This document shows, piece after piece, positions 1 to 11,699 of a stretch of 64,000 nucleotides of DNA. This DNA comes from Ostrinia nubilalis (lineage: Eukaryota > Arthropoda > Insecta > Lepidoptera > Crambidae), in the NCBI RefSeq assembly GCF_963855985.1, contig NC_087107.1, positions 4,340,001 to 4,404,000 of the forward strand. The letters run 5' to 3'. The number at the start of each line of letters is the position of its first letter. Position 1 is the stretch's first letter. Below the pieces are notes generated by a model. The model was not told the DNA's origin. It ran no database searches and saw nothing but the letters and a program-made list of their open reading frames with translations. The translations under genes and the position numbers were made by a program.

Positions 1-23
1 TAAAGCCCTGTTGTATTGTAACA

Positions 24-166
24 AAGCTACAATATAATTTGGTAGACTCAATTTCATCACAACTATTTTAAGGATTTTGTAAGTATTAAGGTAAAGCTAC
101 ATAGAATATAATTTGACAGACTCAATTTCGTCCCAACTATTTTAAGGCTTTTGTAAGCATGAAGGT
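24..166. repeat. two-copy tandem duplication, about 70-bp unit
   Basis: Two adjacent copies of a unit running from AAGCTACA through ACTCAATTTC and ACTATTTTAAGG to AAGGT are visible at 24-92 and 93-166, differing by small indels and substitutions. No coding potential. The rest of 1-736 shows no gene. Confidence 0.75.
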
Positions 167-271
167 ACATAATTTTTATTTTTATTTTACTTGAATCCAA
201 TATTTATAGCCGACGATTCAATTCGGACAATTTCATGTGGAAACTTACTAGGTACATTCGTTCTCTTGCGA

Positions 272-332
272 CGACAGTGTGACATCTCCTACATAATATG
301 TTAATCTAATAATTAAAGATGTCACAGTGTCG
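272..332. repeat. short inverted repeat (hairpin)
   Basis: The 16-nt arm CGACAGTGTGACATCT at 272-287 is matched by its reverse complement at 317-332 with one mismatch, around a 29-nt AT-rich loop. It may be a remnant of a small MITE. Confidence 0.6.
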
Positions 333-736
333 TAGCAAATTGACGATAAATTCCAGCTTACATTTTCTCTGACAATGTGTAAACGTTAGGTAGAGTAGTT
401 ACTGAATAAAATGTGACAGACAAAAAAACTTCACAGCGGAACCATTGCGAACACCGAGAACGGTATATTGAAGAAGCAAAGAAAATCAATTTTGATGGAT
501 TAATACAACTAAATCATGGAATGCCTCACTTCACGAAAATCAAGTCAATCTACTTAATCTCTGACTAATTTGTCTAATATAGACAATGTACCTAATCTAC
601 GTCGATTTCGATTCTTTAAAGTCACTTACGATTCCTGTTTAGTTAACTTACGGACATAGCGAAACGATCAAGAATGTGATACCTTGTACCTATAACGAAT
701 TTAGTCGAGAGGCATCTGTGTATTTATTTATAATTT

Positions 737-952
737 AATGAGGGCTATCGTTTTAGCGCTCACCAGTTGGCGCCACTGTAGAGTAAGGTCCTGTCACTTG
801 CTAGTAGCGAGGACAGTGGCGCCGGCTGGTGAGCGCTAAAGTGGTAGGAGGACTATCGCATTTGCACTCATCAAGATGGCGCCACTGTAGAGTAAGGTGC
901 TGTCAATCGCCAGGGGTGCCAACTGTTAAGTATAAAAACGATAGCCCTCATT
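737..952. mobile_element. MITE-like element with nested hairpin
   Basis: The ends are inverted repeats, AATGAGGGCTATCGTTTT on the left and its near-exact complement on the right, giving a 216-bp unit. Inside, 752-780 and 813-841 form a second hairpin containing GGCGCCACTGT. A diverged third copy of the GGCGCCACTGTAGAGTAAGG segment lies near 880. No ORF and no clear target-site duplication. Likely a non-autonomous DNA transposon, possibly two nested ones. Confidence 0.7.
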
Positions 953-2080
953 GGTAATTTTGCTTTGATTAAGAAAGGGAAAAAGGTAGAGCACGCCAAA
1001 CTTTCAGCCTTTTAAATTTATGTTGCGGCAGCAAATACTGTAGCATTTATTTAGTCGTAATTAGATGCGATTTTGCAATAAAGTCTTAAGTACAGTCTGA
1101 TATTCAAATTTAAAATTCAAATATTTTATTCAGTACAGAGGCCCTTTCCAGGGCAGTTATACACGTCCCAAATATACATAGCTTGCCCTACCACCACCAC
1201 CATCACCTCCACCTATTATCATATCATGGTATCCCATGAAATATGCAACTATGCTTGTTCTGGTCTATTAGATTCCAAGAAAAATCTTTACTCTTGCGAT
1301 AGGTACAGATGGTTGTCTTAATATATGATGACGTAATTTGGATGGAAATAGGTAATGTTTGTGTTTTCTAGGAATCTAAAAAACTTATTAAATGTCGACT
1401 AGAGGTCAAGTTCAAAAAGAGTATTTTTGAACCACTAAGGCTGGGTTGTACCATCTTACTTTAACTTTGACAAATGTCAAAAATCTGTCAAAATCCATAC
1501 AAAATACACCGGTTATTGTTGTAGTCACGGTTAAAATTGTGTGGTGCAACTCAGCCTTAGATTCTAATTCGTATACGAAATTGCACAAATTGTAAATGCA
1601 TTCCATACATCTTGTGTTGACGGAGATCTAATGTATTTCAAAAATATACCTTTAATCTAAGTACGAGTAGTTTTTTCTGGTGGTCAATATCATTAGTTTG
1701 TTACCTGGTAAGCACCGTTGCTAGGTAGAGTAAGCATTACAACTGAAGGATGTCATGGTACGTACAATTGCATGGTGGAGTAGACATTTTCAGAAAATTG
1801 GATGTGGCCTTACATGTAGGTACCTTTACGACTAGGTATAGGATAATTATGTCAAGAACATAAAATATTATAGCTGGTAGATGTCGTATGAGAACTTTTA
1901 CTTCGGAGCAGTAACATTAAGTATGTTTCCTAATATGTACTTTAGTATAAATTAATCATCATAGTTGTATTACATAGCACAAATCAAGAAATATTAAACA
2001 AAAAAGGCTGAAAATGTTGTGCGATCCTCTAATTAAAGCACTTTATTTGCAAATTAATGGTTGTAGGTTAGTTTGACTAT
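953..2080. other. non-coding stretch
   Basis: AT-rich DNA with one MITE (listed separately at 1438-1557) and a short CCA-rich microsatellite near 1190-1220. Nothing else supportable. Confidence 0.5.
1438..1557. mobile_element. MITE family M1, copy 1
   Basis: About 120 bp with imperfect terminal inverted repeats beginning AGGCTGGGTTG, flanked by TA on both sides. The centre carries the family hallmark CACCGGTTAT. Five related copies occur in the window (3796, 6907, 17867, 39644, 57732). TA flanks suggest Tc1/mariner-type mobilisation. Confidence 0.8.
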
Positions 2081-2082
2081 TC

Positions 2083-2157
2083 ATCATTATCATCATTTCA
2101 GCCATAGTACGTCCACTGCTGAACATAGGCCTCCCTCAATGTCTTCCATGTTGATCC
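2083..2157 (-). mobile_element. RTE-like LINE 3' end fragment
   Basis: On the minus strand this reads as the last codons of an RTE-like reverse-transcriptase ORF (AYVQQWTY-like end), followed by an ATGATGATA microsatellite tail. It matches the same region of the copies at 21.4 and 43.7 kb. Heavily 5'-truncated. Confidence 0.6.
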
Positions 2158-2344
2158 ATGAGAATGAAATATGACTTTTTGAAATTGATGATACATACTC
2201 GTACATATTTTATGTATCTTATTCTAATTAATATCTTAGTCTAATTAAACAAGAAGTAGTAGAAAACCTTTGAGAAAACAAATCCTGTATTCTATCAATA
2301 AACTTTGTTTTTCAATAACGATCCACCACTAAAACTATCCACTA

Positions 2345-2520
2345 AATGGCCACTTACACGGGCAATTCATTGAAAAGGTACACAGTTTGAAAACACAAAT
2401 ACGGAAAACAGCTGTCCAAATAAACAACCAAACCAATTGAGGATTCGAACGCGCGACCCCTAGCCTTTTAGGGCCAACCTCCACCTTTAGGTCAAATGGG
2501 TACTCATAACTCATTATTGT
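2345..2520 (-). repeat. tRNA-derived SINE-like unit
   Basis: On the minus strand there is a good RNA polymerase III B-box (GCGCGTTCGAATCCT, near 2445-2460), preceded at the right distance by an A-box-like TTGGCCCTAAAAGG and followed by a T-rich body. No intact tRNA cloverleaf is evident. Interpretation as a SINE is inference. Confidence 0.4.
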
Positions 2521-2879
2521 ACACAATTGAGTACTTATGCATACGATGTTTTGAAGCAATATTGTTTACTATCGGTAAATCAGACTTACCGTACGAATAC
2601 TATGGCCAATCCGTTCAAATATGACACCTATGTTCTGACAAACAAATAAACAGAATCCACTTCAAATCTACGGTAGTTCACACCTTTTCAGTTCACTAAT
2701 AACGAGTCAAAATTCACGCCCTTGTAGTCACTGTAAAACCAGACCTTACAGAACATTTAGCACTTAATTCGGAACACTATTTAACTAAAATTGTCACTGT
2801 TTTAAAAAAGGAAAACTTTATATGAAAAAAAAAGTTTAGGTCAAGTCTACAAAAAAGAGGTCAAGCGTAGGATCCATTT

Positions 2880-3250
2880 TCAAAAAGTTCCGAATTCGAT
2901 CGGTTTGACAGGTCGCGTGCTGTATGCGCACGCGTCTCGCGTCTGTGAGCGTGCAATGCGCGCGGCCACCGGCGCAACACTGTCTTGGCGCGCTTTTTGA
3001 GAGCAGCCTCCGTATACGTAGAGCTTACAGCTGTCGATACGAGATTTTCTCACGGAAAGGACCACGATATATGACGTCTAACGGGGCGAAGCATCATCAC
3101 TGACTGATGGTGATCGTCGTAGTTTTGTTTTGGTGCAAGCGGGTGTAACGTTGGTTTATTTTTTGAACGGGATTATTCTATCGGTTATGAATGCGAGCTT
3201 ATGGGCCGTGGTGAATCGCCCCGGTTTTTGTGTTAAGTAGTTCTGTCATT
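2880..3250. promoter_or_regulatory. GC/CpG-rich island, possible promoter or first exon
   Basis: This stretch is much richer in G+C and CpG (runs such as GCGCACGCGTCTCGCGT) than the AT-rich flanks. No TATA box, ORF or splice site was assignable with confidence. It could be a promoter with 5' UTR exon or an old GC-rich repeat. Confidence 0.3.
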
Positions 3251-3795
3251 GAAAAAACTTTAGTGTTGAAACGACGAGGCGGCCTGTGTGAAGTCTTGCA
3301 TCCATTAAAGGCGGTTTGCAAAAGATTGCGTCTTGTTTTGGACAATTTTTGTGATTGAATTGTTACAACATTAAGTTATAAAAGTCAAATTTCTTTTTTA
3401 TTTATTCAACTGTGAAATCACTACTACTACACCTTAACTACAAATGATGTGATATTTAATTTGATTTCGGAATTTCCTACTGCAGACTTTGCCATCAATT
3501 TTCTTTCAATAATTTTAACACGGATAAATTGCGTACCAAAGTTATTAAAGTAGCTATTATTTAAAAACTTCAGTCATGTAAGCAATGAATGAATTAACGA
3601 TTTTCATATTGTCTATTCACCCAACGTTGAATGTTATTCAACTAACCTAGGAACAGGAAGTAAGTGCATCTAGGGCATATTAATATTTATGACGATTGAT
3701 CTAAATAACAATAATTGTAACGAGAAGTTATTGTACGTAAGATTTAAGTCGAAGTCAGCTGGTTACAACATTTCATTCTTACGTAGATTACCCTA

Positions 3796-3913
3796 AGGCT
3801 GGGTTGCACCATCTTACTTTAACTTTGACTAACGTCAAAAATCTGTAAACCCCATACAAAATACACCGGTTATCGTTATAGTTACTGTCAAAGTTAGGTG
3901 GTGCAACTCAGCC
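3796..3913. mobile_element. MITE family M1, copy 2
   Basis: Terminal inverted repeats AGGCTGGGTTGCACCATC and the complementary GGTGGTGCAACTCAGCCT, flanked by TA on each side, with the CACCGGTTATCG core. Same orientation as copy 1. Confidence 0.85.
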
Positions 3914-6906
3914 TAACTCATTTGCAAAACGTATTGAAATTCATGCTGACTATTGAAATCTGAAATTAAACTTCTAATAATAGTAAACTTAGCAGTCTTA
4001 CAATGTTTTACTATTGTATTTCGTTTACTGAATACATAATACCTATTTTAATGTGTTATAAAAATTGACGAAAGTAACCTCCATACAAAAGACATCAACG
4101 CTCAATGAAATGGTTTTCTTATTTTTTTAAGTATAAAGCTTTTTGTTTTTATTTAATCTTACATTAAATGCGTTAAGTTTGAAAAATGTAATTAAAGTGT
4201 TCATTGTTAATTATCATTATTTTTCATGTCCCTATTATTTAGAGAAATAGGTACAAAGTCCAAAAAAATCATAACCAGCCATCAAAAATGACAAGAAAAA
4301 TATTTGGCGCCTCGTTAGCAAGCCTATCTGATAACCACAACCTTGATAACGTTGCATCACAGCCTGTCAACATTCCCGCGTCAGAAAAAAAACGCGGCGT
4401 GCGACAGAGACGACAACACCCGCTCTGTTCTTGCTCAAACTTTGCTCCCGCTTCAAAAGGAACAGACGTCACGGTTCGTCGCAAAAGACTGCCCACTTTA
4501 TCACCGCGCAGACAAACTACACCCATCCCGCTCGCTCTCATGAAACTTGTTCGATGATTTAGTGTAGAAAAGGACGGAGCGTCACGCGTTTTTTGGGCGA
4601 AATGTTTAGTTTTTTTGTGAAATATAGATCGTTTAAAATAATGTGTCGTTGACCTGAACTTCTGATAAACGTTAGCGAGATTGGACAAATAAGTTAAACT
4701 AATCTTTTTACTGGGGAAAAATCACAAGTCATTATATTGTTACAACTTAATTCATGGTAAGGCTGTATTTTTTGAATTAAAGAACGAAACACATGTATTT
4801 CATAATAATTATATTATTAAGAGAAAAGCGTACTTACTCAATTTGTTTTCTCCTAATTTATTAAAAATGAGTTTATTTGTGAAATGTAATGTTTTGTACA
4901 AAAGTAAATGATAAGATTGATAAGTTAAATCAACTAACTATATCATTAATTATACCTTTCATCATTGAAGATTAATGAAGATTATAGGACAAATAATGAT
5001 TCTTAATTATCTGCTGCTCGGATGGACATAAGTCCATCCGAGCAGCTATATTAAGTTATAAAACTTCAGACTTCCTTTAAGTAATGTTCCTTCATAATAC
5101 CAGTACTTTTGTAATAATTACCTTAGGACCAGAATCATAACCCTTATTAGTATTTTTAAACAAGCCCGAACGTAGTCTCCCAATCTTCAGCGACTATCTA
5201 GCTTTGTTAATCTAACGCCATAGCTACACTGTAATAATATTGATTTAAATTAAAAATTTATATTTGTTCCCAGTTGCTTACATTAATTTAACTAAACGTA
5301 ACTTCTTTCATTTGGATTTTACCGATTAGATATCAGTTTTTTATTCATGACAGAAAAGCTCATGGCCTGCATCTCATTCTCATCTGATAGAAAACGATGA
5401 TCAGGTCGAAGGTGGGAGCTAGATTCTCCCGGAATTCTCAACAACAGAGGAAGCCCTTTTTTATTTTGAATTTACTCCTAAGTATAGCAATAAACAAAGG
5501 TTTATTAAATTTTGGCAATATACAAAGTTATCTCATATGGGGCTCTTGACTTTTATCTTTTTGGCCCTACCAATTTCAATAGATAGATAAAGTATCTAAA
5601 CTTTATTGCACACCATACAAAACTATTTTTTGCGGTCCTATCGTCTATACATTTACGTCTAATGTATAGTATTAGTGTAGTTAATATCTTTTGTAGAAAG
5701 CAATAAGCCCTCCTGTAATAAGTGTAGCACAAGCTTTACGATTACGACCACTAGCTCCATTTTTCCCGGCAGAAGCAGGTGGTATCTTGCACGCAGTAAA
5801 TCTTGTACACCACCGAGGCCACAAATTACTCCCAATAGTGATATGGTTGCTATGGTAACCGTGAGAAACGCGATTTCTATGACCTTATAGGGAAGGTATT
5901 GTTCTTTGCTGGGAAAGGGCATTTGGTTTTATGTAACCTGTAATTAGTAGTATTTTGTTATAAGATACTCAATGTGAATTTGAAAACACCAACTGAAAAT
6001 AATAATTGGAGTGGTACGTTTAAAGAAATAATTTAGAAGAGATACAAATACGACAAAAAGGAGAGCCGAAGTCACTTCGTATCACACATTTTTTCCTAAG
6101 AAATGGCTGAAAATCTTTACAATTCCTGGACGACTCAACAACACTTTGTATTTCCAAGACTGCACGACTGTTGGTAAACGGCAACGAATATTCGATGCAT
6201 TAAGAGCTAAAATATGTTTACTTAAAAATATTATCGTAGAAAAACGATAAATTAAAATCAAATTAACTGTAGGTTAAGTCGTGTGATGTGTGACGTGCTT
6301 AGATTAAAACCGCGTTATCACCTATCAATTTAACTCAAAAGTTAATGAATCTATTTACATTTCATTACTAACTCAATTAAACTGCAGTAAAAACATCCCG
6401 TTGAAGCCGCGTGAAATTGATTAAAACGTTAAAGAAAGTTTTTACCACATTCACTTCACTAACTAGTTCTAATTTCATCTTTATTGTTTACAGGATAGAG
6501 TCCAGTACGACCGCACAGGATTGGTACTTACTAACATCCTTCTGACTCTTCTGGATCCATTAAGAATTGGACTTTAATCCCATCTTAATAAAGTGCATGG
6601 ACAGTGAAAAAGGGTTCAAATGCTCAGCATACCTCCTTGCCATCAGAGTGTGACGGTGGCATGCCACGGGCGTCTGACATTCTTTGAAAATGCCTCTTTG
6701 TATAAGAAGTGTAAACCTTAATTGGCCGTTAGTTTTTGTCTATGAGTAGTACGAGTAGAATATAAATATTTCAAATACTTACAATCTAGAAAAACCAAAT
6801 AACGGCAAGAATTTAGTAGACCAATTATTTTACGAATCAAAACAATATGAATACTTAAAATCCATCACACAGCAGGGCACCAATTTAAACTAAAAAAAGA
6901 CGTCTC
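3914..6906. other. non-coding stretch
   Basis: No gene is supportable. It contains a GC-richer patch at 4270-4690 open in frames on both strands (not recognisable), a perfect short palindrome at 5014-5045, and LINE-like 3' UTR fragments around 5355-5625. An 87-codon minus frame at 5659-5922 encodes a hydrophobic peptide but matches nothing known to me. Confidence 0.45.
5014..5045. repeat. perfect hairpin palindrome
   Basis: The 14-nt arm CTGCTCGGATGGAC is followed by loop ATAA and the exact complementary arm. Function unknown; it could be the relic of a fold-back element. Confidence 0.75.
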
Positions 6907-7019
6907 AGGCTGTCTTGCACCATCTTACTTTGACTGTAACAAACATCTGTCAAACTCCATACAAAAATCACCGGTTATCGTTATAGTTACGGTCAAAGTT
7001 TGGTGGTGCAACTCAGCCT
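6907..7019. mobile_element. MITE family M1, copy 3
   Basis: AGGCTG...CAGCCT ends with the CACCGGTTATCG core, same orientation as copies 1 and 2. Right side flanked by TA. Slightly shorter because of a deletion in the left arm. Confidence 0.8.
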
Positions 7020-7021
7020 TA

Positions 7022-7927
7022 GTGTTTTGCTTGATGTACTGTCGTCTATACCTAGCCCCGTTCAAAACCTGAGTCCCGTTTCAAAAAATGAAAAAAGATG
7101 AAAAGCTGATCAACTTCAAGAATTTAATAACATTTTTTTATTATAATGCTTAAAAGTTCAACTTACAAACTTAAAGCACGTTATTTCACGATCATTCAGT
7201 GAATTGATCGAATTGAAAGCTTCTATGTTACATTTTCTACAGATTGAGGCCTGATAATTGTGAATATATAAATTGTTCAATCAAACTTCACTACTTTTTA
7301 ACTAAATTCAAACCTAAAACGTAAAAGCTTTATTTCGAGATTCCTGCACATTCCAAGATAGTTCAGAATTAGTTAAGGGCAGCTGTACACTCTGTCGCAT
7401 AGATAAAAACCGCCAGATCCGTTGCGGGTCATCGCCCACGCATAATGGACGAGAAAAACTACACTTCCGAAATAACACAAATTCTTAGGCGTTCCTCCTC
7501 CAAATCGATGCGATCCAACACGAAACTAATTTATGTAGACCTCCCAGGTTTTTGAACTTCCAAAGAATTTCATCAGATCTCCTTGTAGTTGAAGGTCAGG
7601 ATAAATTGGATGGAAGGATAAGGATTCAGTTGTAATACTCAATCGAGGCAAAAAACCGAATGCATTTTTCAAATTGCTCGTCACAGTTAGAATTTCTATT
7701 GGGATGATTCATTGGTCAGAAATGTACTTACTTTTTTGGAGACTATGACTATTTTGTCACTTAATTAGTGGTTTGTAAAGGACAGGCACAACACTAATGT
7801 ATAAAATGTTTTTGACTGCTTTAAAATATCATTATTTCGTACACCACATTGAGAACATTATTATGGTAATCTGGTAAGGCCCTCCACAGTTTTAATGTTT
7901 TATTGTATTTAATAGTTAGAATTAGAG
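7022..7927. other. non-coding stretch
   Basis: Nothing recognisable; AT-rich DNA without extended ORFs. Confidence 0.5.
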
Positions 7928-8157
7928 CACATAGCTCATAGAGACGATGGCCGTTGGGGCAGGAAAGTTCTCGAGTGGCGACCACGGGATGGAAGACGTA
8001 ACGTGGGCAGGCCTCCTACTAGGTGGACCGACGATCTGGTAAAGGTCGCGGGAAGAGCCTGGATGCGGGCAGCGCAGGACCGTTCATTATGGAAAACCTT
8101 GGGGGCGCCTTTGTCCAGCTGTGGACGTCATTTATCTGAAACGAACGAACGAACTAG
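7928..8157 (+). pseudogene. RTE-like LINE, ORF C-terminus and tail
   Basis: A plus frame reads through the C-terminal end of an RTE-like endonuclease/reverse-transcriptase polyprotein: recognisable pieces are RDDGRWGRKVLEWRP, VGRPPTRWTDDL and WMRAAQDRSLW, a signature of abundant insect LINEs. It ends in a GAACGAACGAAC tail. Catalytic domains are absent, so this is a dead-on-arrival 5'-truncated copy. The 44.2-kb element belongs to the same family, in opposite orientation. Confidence 0.8.
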
Positions 8158-8404
8158 CTTATAATTATGAATATGTCATATGACTATTTTTTTTTAAATA
8201 AATCCATTTCGTCCTTTTGCCATTTCAAAGATTTTCTCAACTTGAGTTTCTGTTTAGTGGTTTGAGCATTCCACACTACAGTTCTAAAGATGTATTAGAC
8301 CCCATTTTGCTGAAAATTTCAAAATAGTTTAATAATGTTTCTACCAGTAGTTCCTTTGATTTATCCGCCGACATAACTCAATAGTCCAGTCATTATAGTA
8401 AGTT

Positions 8405-9668
8405 CACCTCGGAATTCGAGATACCCAGCTGTAAGTCTGTAAATACGTGTATATTGACACCCTAAAAGTTGTCTCAAAACCTACATATGGTAGGGTGTAA
8501 GCAACTATTAAATTTCAAGGTCAACGGTCACAAAAATCGGTATTTTGCGCGTTTTTTAGAAATATCTCATTTCCTATGGGTTTTTTGCTATCTGTATTTA
8601 TTATCAATATTGTAGAATACTAAATTCTCTACAAATTTTGCTTCAAAATTTTTTTTATACGGTGAACCGTTTTCGAGATAGAGGGCGGAGAGCGCGCGGT
8701 CACTGCATCACTTCAGGTCAACTTAAGCGCTAATTCCCGTGGGAATTTCGGGAATTCCTTGTTGTAAATAAGCTTTAAGTTTACTAAGATACCTACATGC
8801 CAAATTTCAAGCGTCTAACTTCCGTTAAGCGTTTAGATTTTTCATACAAAAGGATTTTCCCGCTAATTCCTGTTCCCGTGGGAATTCCTAAGTATACTAT
8901 AACCTGCCCAGGTGTATGAAGAATAATTGTACCAAGTTTCGTTAAAATCAGTCGATACGGTGAACCGTTTTCGAGATAGAGGGCGGCCGCTAGTACTTAT
9001 AATAAATCTGTAGAGGTCAATTCTGTACATGAAATATATTTTCAAAATAACTATCAGGGGGTGATTAGTGATCGATACTGATGCCAAAAATGCAATCAGT
9101 AAAATTTTTGTCTGTCTGTCTGTCCGTCTGTATGTTCCTTATAGAAACAAAAACTACTCGACGGATTTTAACGAAACTTGGTACAATTATTCTTCATACA
9201 CCTGGGCAGGTTATAGTATACTTAGGAATTCCCACGGGAACAGGAATTAGCGGGAAAATCCTTTTGTATGAAAAATCTAAACGCTTAACGGAAGTTAGAC
9301 GCTTGAAATTTGGCATGTAGGTACCTTAGTAAACTTAAAGCTTATTTACAACAAGGAATTCCCGAAATTCCCACGGGAATTAGCGCTTAAGTTGACCTGA
9401 AGTGATGCAGTGACCGCGCGCTCTCCGCCCTCTATCTCGAAAACGGTTCACCGTATAAAAATATTTTTTGAACAAAATTTGTAGAGAATTTAGTATTCTA
9501 CAATATTGATAATAAATACAAATAGCAAAAAACCCATAGGAAATGAGATATTTCCAAAAAAAGCGCAAAAAAAACGATTTTTGTGACCTTTGACCTTAAA
9601 ATTTAATAGTTGCTTACACCCTACCATATCGATACCTCTGGGCTCAAAGGTCGTAAAGGACAAAGTAC
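8405..9668. repeat. host repeat interrupted by the fold-back element
   Basis: The flanks 8405-8488 and 9626-9668 together match, in opposite orientation, a continuous uninterrupted sequence at 12640-12775. Shared stretches include GAATTCGAGATACCCAGCTG and CTCTGGGCTCAAAGGTCGTA. The paralogue serves as an empty site for the insertion at 8489-9625. Confidence 0.75.
8489..9625. mobile_element. 1.14-kb fold-back element
   Basis: Two arms of about 470 bp (8485-8955 and 9158-9629, counting the flanking ATAT) are inverted complements, roughly 97% alike by eye, around a 200-bp centre. Ends begin GGTAGGGTGTAAGCAAC. ATAT flanks both sides and occurs once at the empty site (12681-12684), so a 4-bp target duplication is likely. 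The centre contains a TCTG microsatellite and GGCGGCCGCTAGT, shared with the 10.07-10.83 kb element. No transposase is encoded. Confidence 0.8.
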
Positions 9669-10064
9669 GACTTTTCAGGAGAAGCAAAAAACGTTTTTTT
9701 ATTTTTTTATTCGACGATAACTTTTTTGTTTTTTGAGCTATTAAATTATGACTTATGAAGAAAGTGCTTAGAATTCACTGCATTTTCCGAAGAGGTATTG
9801 AAAAACTGGACTAGAGCTGTATTTACTGAGATAGATTTCCTTTACGCCCTCAAAATTACAATAAAAAGACCTTTACGCCCCTCAAATATTCGTGCTGGGC
9901 AAGTTACTCAGGTCGTAAGTCTATTTTTATTTCACAAAACTACAAAACTAAGGTAATAAATGACAATTTAAATAGTTTTGTAGGTTTTCATGGGTCGTAA
10001 CGGGACACCCAGGTAAGGTATTATGAAAGGGTAAATTGATGATTTAGCTTAAATATTTAATACT
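9669..10064. other. non-coding stretch
   Basis: AT-rich DNA, perhaps a diverged continuation of the host repeat since phrases like GGTCGTAA recur. No gene. Confidence 0.4.
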
Positions 10065-10830
10065 AGCGGCCGCCCGCGACTTCGTACGCGTGGATCTCGT
10101 TTTACCCCCCCTTCATCTATCTTACGCGGTTCAGATTTTTTCATACAAATGTTTTTTCCCGCTAACTCCCGTTTCCGTGGGAATTTTGCAATATCCTGTT
10201 GTAACTAAGCTTTAAGTTTACTAAGGTACCTGCATGCCAAATTTCAAGCGTCTATCTTAAGCGGTTTAGATTTTTCATACAAATGTTTTTTCCCGCTAAC
10301 TCCCGTTCCCGTGGGAATTTTGCAATATCCTGTTGTAACTAAGCTTTAAGTTTACTAAGGTACCTGCATGCCAAAATTCAAGCGTCTAACTTAAGCGGTT
10401 TAGATTTTTCATACAAATGTTTTTTCCCGCTAACTCCCGTTCCCGTGGGAATTTTGCAATATCCTGTTGTAACTAAGCTTTAAGTTTACTGAGGTACCTG
10501 CATGCCAAATTTCAAGCGTCTAACTTAAGCGGTTTAGATTTTTCATACAAAAGGATTTTCCCGCTGATTCCCGGTCCCGTGGGAATTCCTAAGTATCCTA
10601 TAACCTGCCCAGGAGTATGAAGAATAATTGTACCAAGTTTCGTTAAAATCCGTCGAGTAGTTTTTGTTTCTATAAGGAACATACAGACAGACAGACAGAC
10701 AGACAGACAAAAATTTTACTGATTGCATTTTTGGCATCAGTATCGATCACTAATCACCCCCTGATAGTTATTTTGAAAATATATTTCATGTACAGAATTG
10801 ACCTCTCTACAGATTTATTATAAGTATAGA
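10065..10830 (-). mobile_element. microsatellite-associated repeat with internal array
   Basis: The left end is CTAGCGGCCGCCCGCGACTT, the right end ACAGATTTATTATAAGTA. Part of 10540-10826 is the reverse complement of the centre and right arm of the 8.5-9.6 kb fold-back, including a CAGA microsatellite (about 10685-10710). Non-coding. The family resembles Lepidoptera-wide non-autonomous repeats; a Helitron origin is possible but I see no diagnostic ends. Confidence 0.6.
10110..10550. repeat. 134-bp tandem repeat, about 3.2 copies
   Basis: The phrase TACCTGCATGCCAAA recurs at intervals of exactly 134 bp (GCATGCC starts at 10232, 10366 and 10500), and the intervening sequence (CCCGTGGGAATTTTGCAATA, AAGCTTTAAGTTTACT) repeats with few changes. 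The last unit diverges into the family's normal sequence. Confidence 0.9.
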
Positions 10831-11515
10831 TTTTATGGTATTTCATATGTAATATACCATTTCTTCACATATTTTTAATGAATTATGGTCTTTTAAATGA
10901 AATAAAATGATTTTCCGTAGCTTCATAATTTAATGCACACAATTTATGAAACTATTTAAGTAGAAGTTTTGATATCTTCGAACTAGAAGAAACTATTTCC
11001 GATATAAAAGCAAATTTAGAAAATAAATATTATGACGCTTTTAAATAAAACTTCATAAATGTCTACTTTATAGGAAAAACCGAAACCAAATTAATTTTAT
11101 TTATTTATTTAATCATTATTATTGTTTCGAAAAACTACAAATAGCGGACTTAATTCCATAGGGCAGTCTGTCCACCAGTTGACCTTATGATAATGCAGAT
11201 TAATAGAATTATTATTAAACCAAACTAAGTATATTAATTATTTATTATATTATTTAATAAGAATTTAGAATAATTATTATTCTAAATTCTAAATAAATTA
11301 AACATTATTAATTCATAGTAGCTTAAAATTATGTCATTCTACTTGGTATAAAAGTAGAAAAGTTAGGTAAGTAAGATTACAAGTAGGAAGATTTTCATTC
11401 CAGTAAAGTACATCCACTTACTTTACTCCTACATAATACCGTTTTTAAAAGCCAGTTATTTTTAATATAAAAATATAACTTCGAAAAAAAACTGCATTCA
11501 CGCTTTTTAGTAGAT
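10831..11515. other. non-coding stretch
   Basis: Very AT-rich, with a TTATTATTCTAAATT-type inverted motif near 11255-11300. No gene. Confidence 0.5.
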
Positions 11516-11517
11516 TA

Positions 11518-11694
11518 AGAGTAGGCGCACACCGTTGATTTTTAGTTGGCCGATAGTTGGGCCCGATTTTAAATTGTATGAAGAATCGGCCAAATTGAAT
11601 CGGCGTAGTGTGCGCACTCCCATACATGCCCATACTGATTAACTGCCGGACTAAACTATCGGCCGACGAAAAATCAACGGTGTGCGCCTACTCT
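11518..11694. mobile_element. MITE family M2, copy 1
   Basis: Terminal inverted repeats begin AGAGTAGGCGCACACCGTTG and are complementary at the other end, with TA on both flanks. A second, inverted internal motif (GGCCGATAGTT) lies inside each arm. A sister copy is at 59904-60079. Confidence 0.85.
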
Positions 11695-11699
11695 TAGTC

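Noticed and set aside
4269..4688. 139-codon minus frame and overlapping plus frames
   Set aside because: Open on both strands because the patch is GC-rich; no domain, no clear start, no splice context.
5659..5922. 87-codon hydrophobic minus frame starting MPFPSKEQYLP
   Set aside because: Has an ATG and a membrane-like stretch, but lengths like this occur by chance here and no family or splice partner was recognised.
10685..10710. CAGA repeats considered as a CRISPR-like or telomeric array
   Set aside because: Simple tetranucleotide microsatellite without spacers; telomeric TTAGG arrays are absent.
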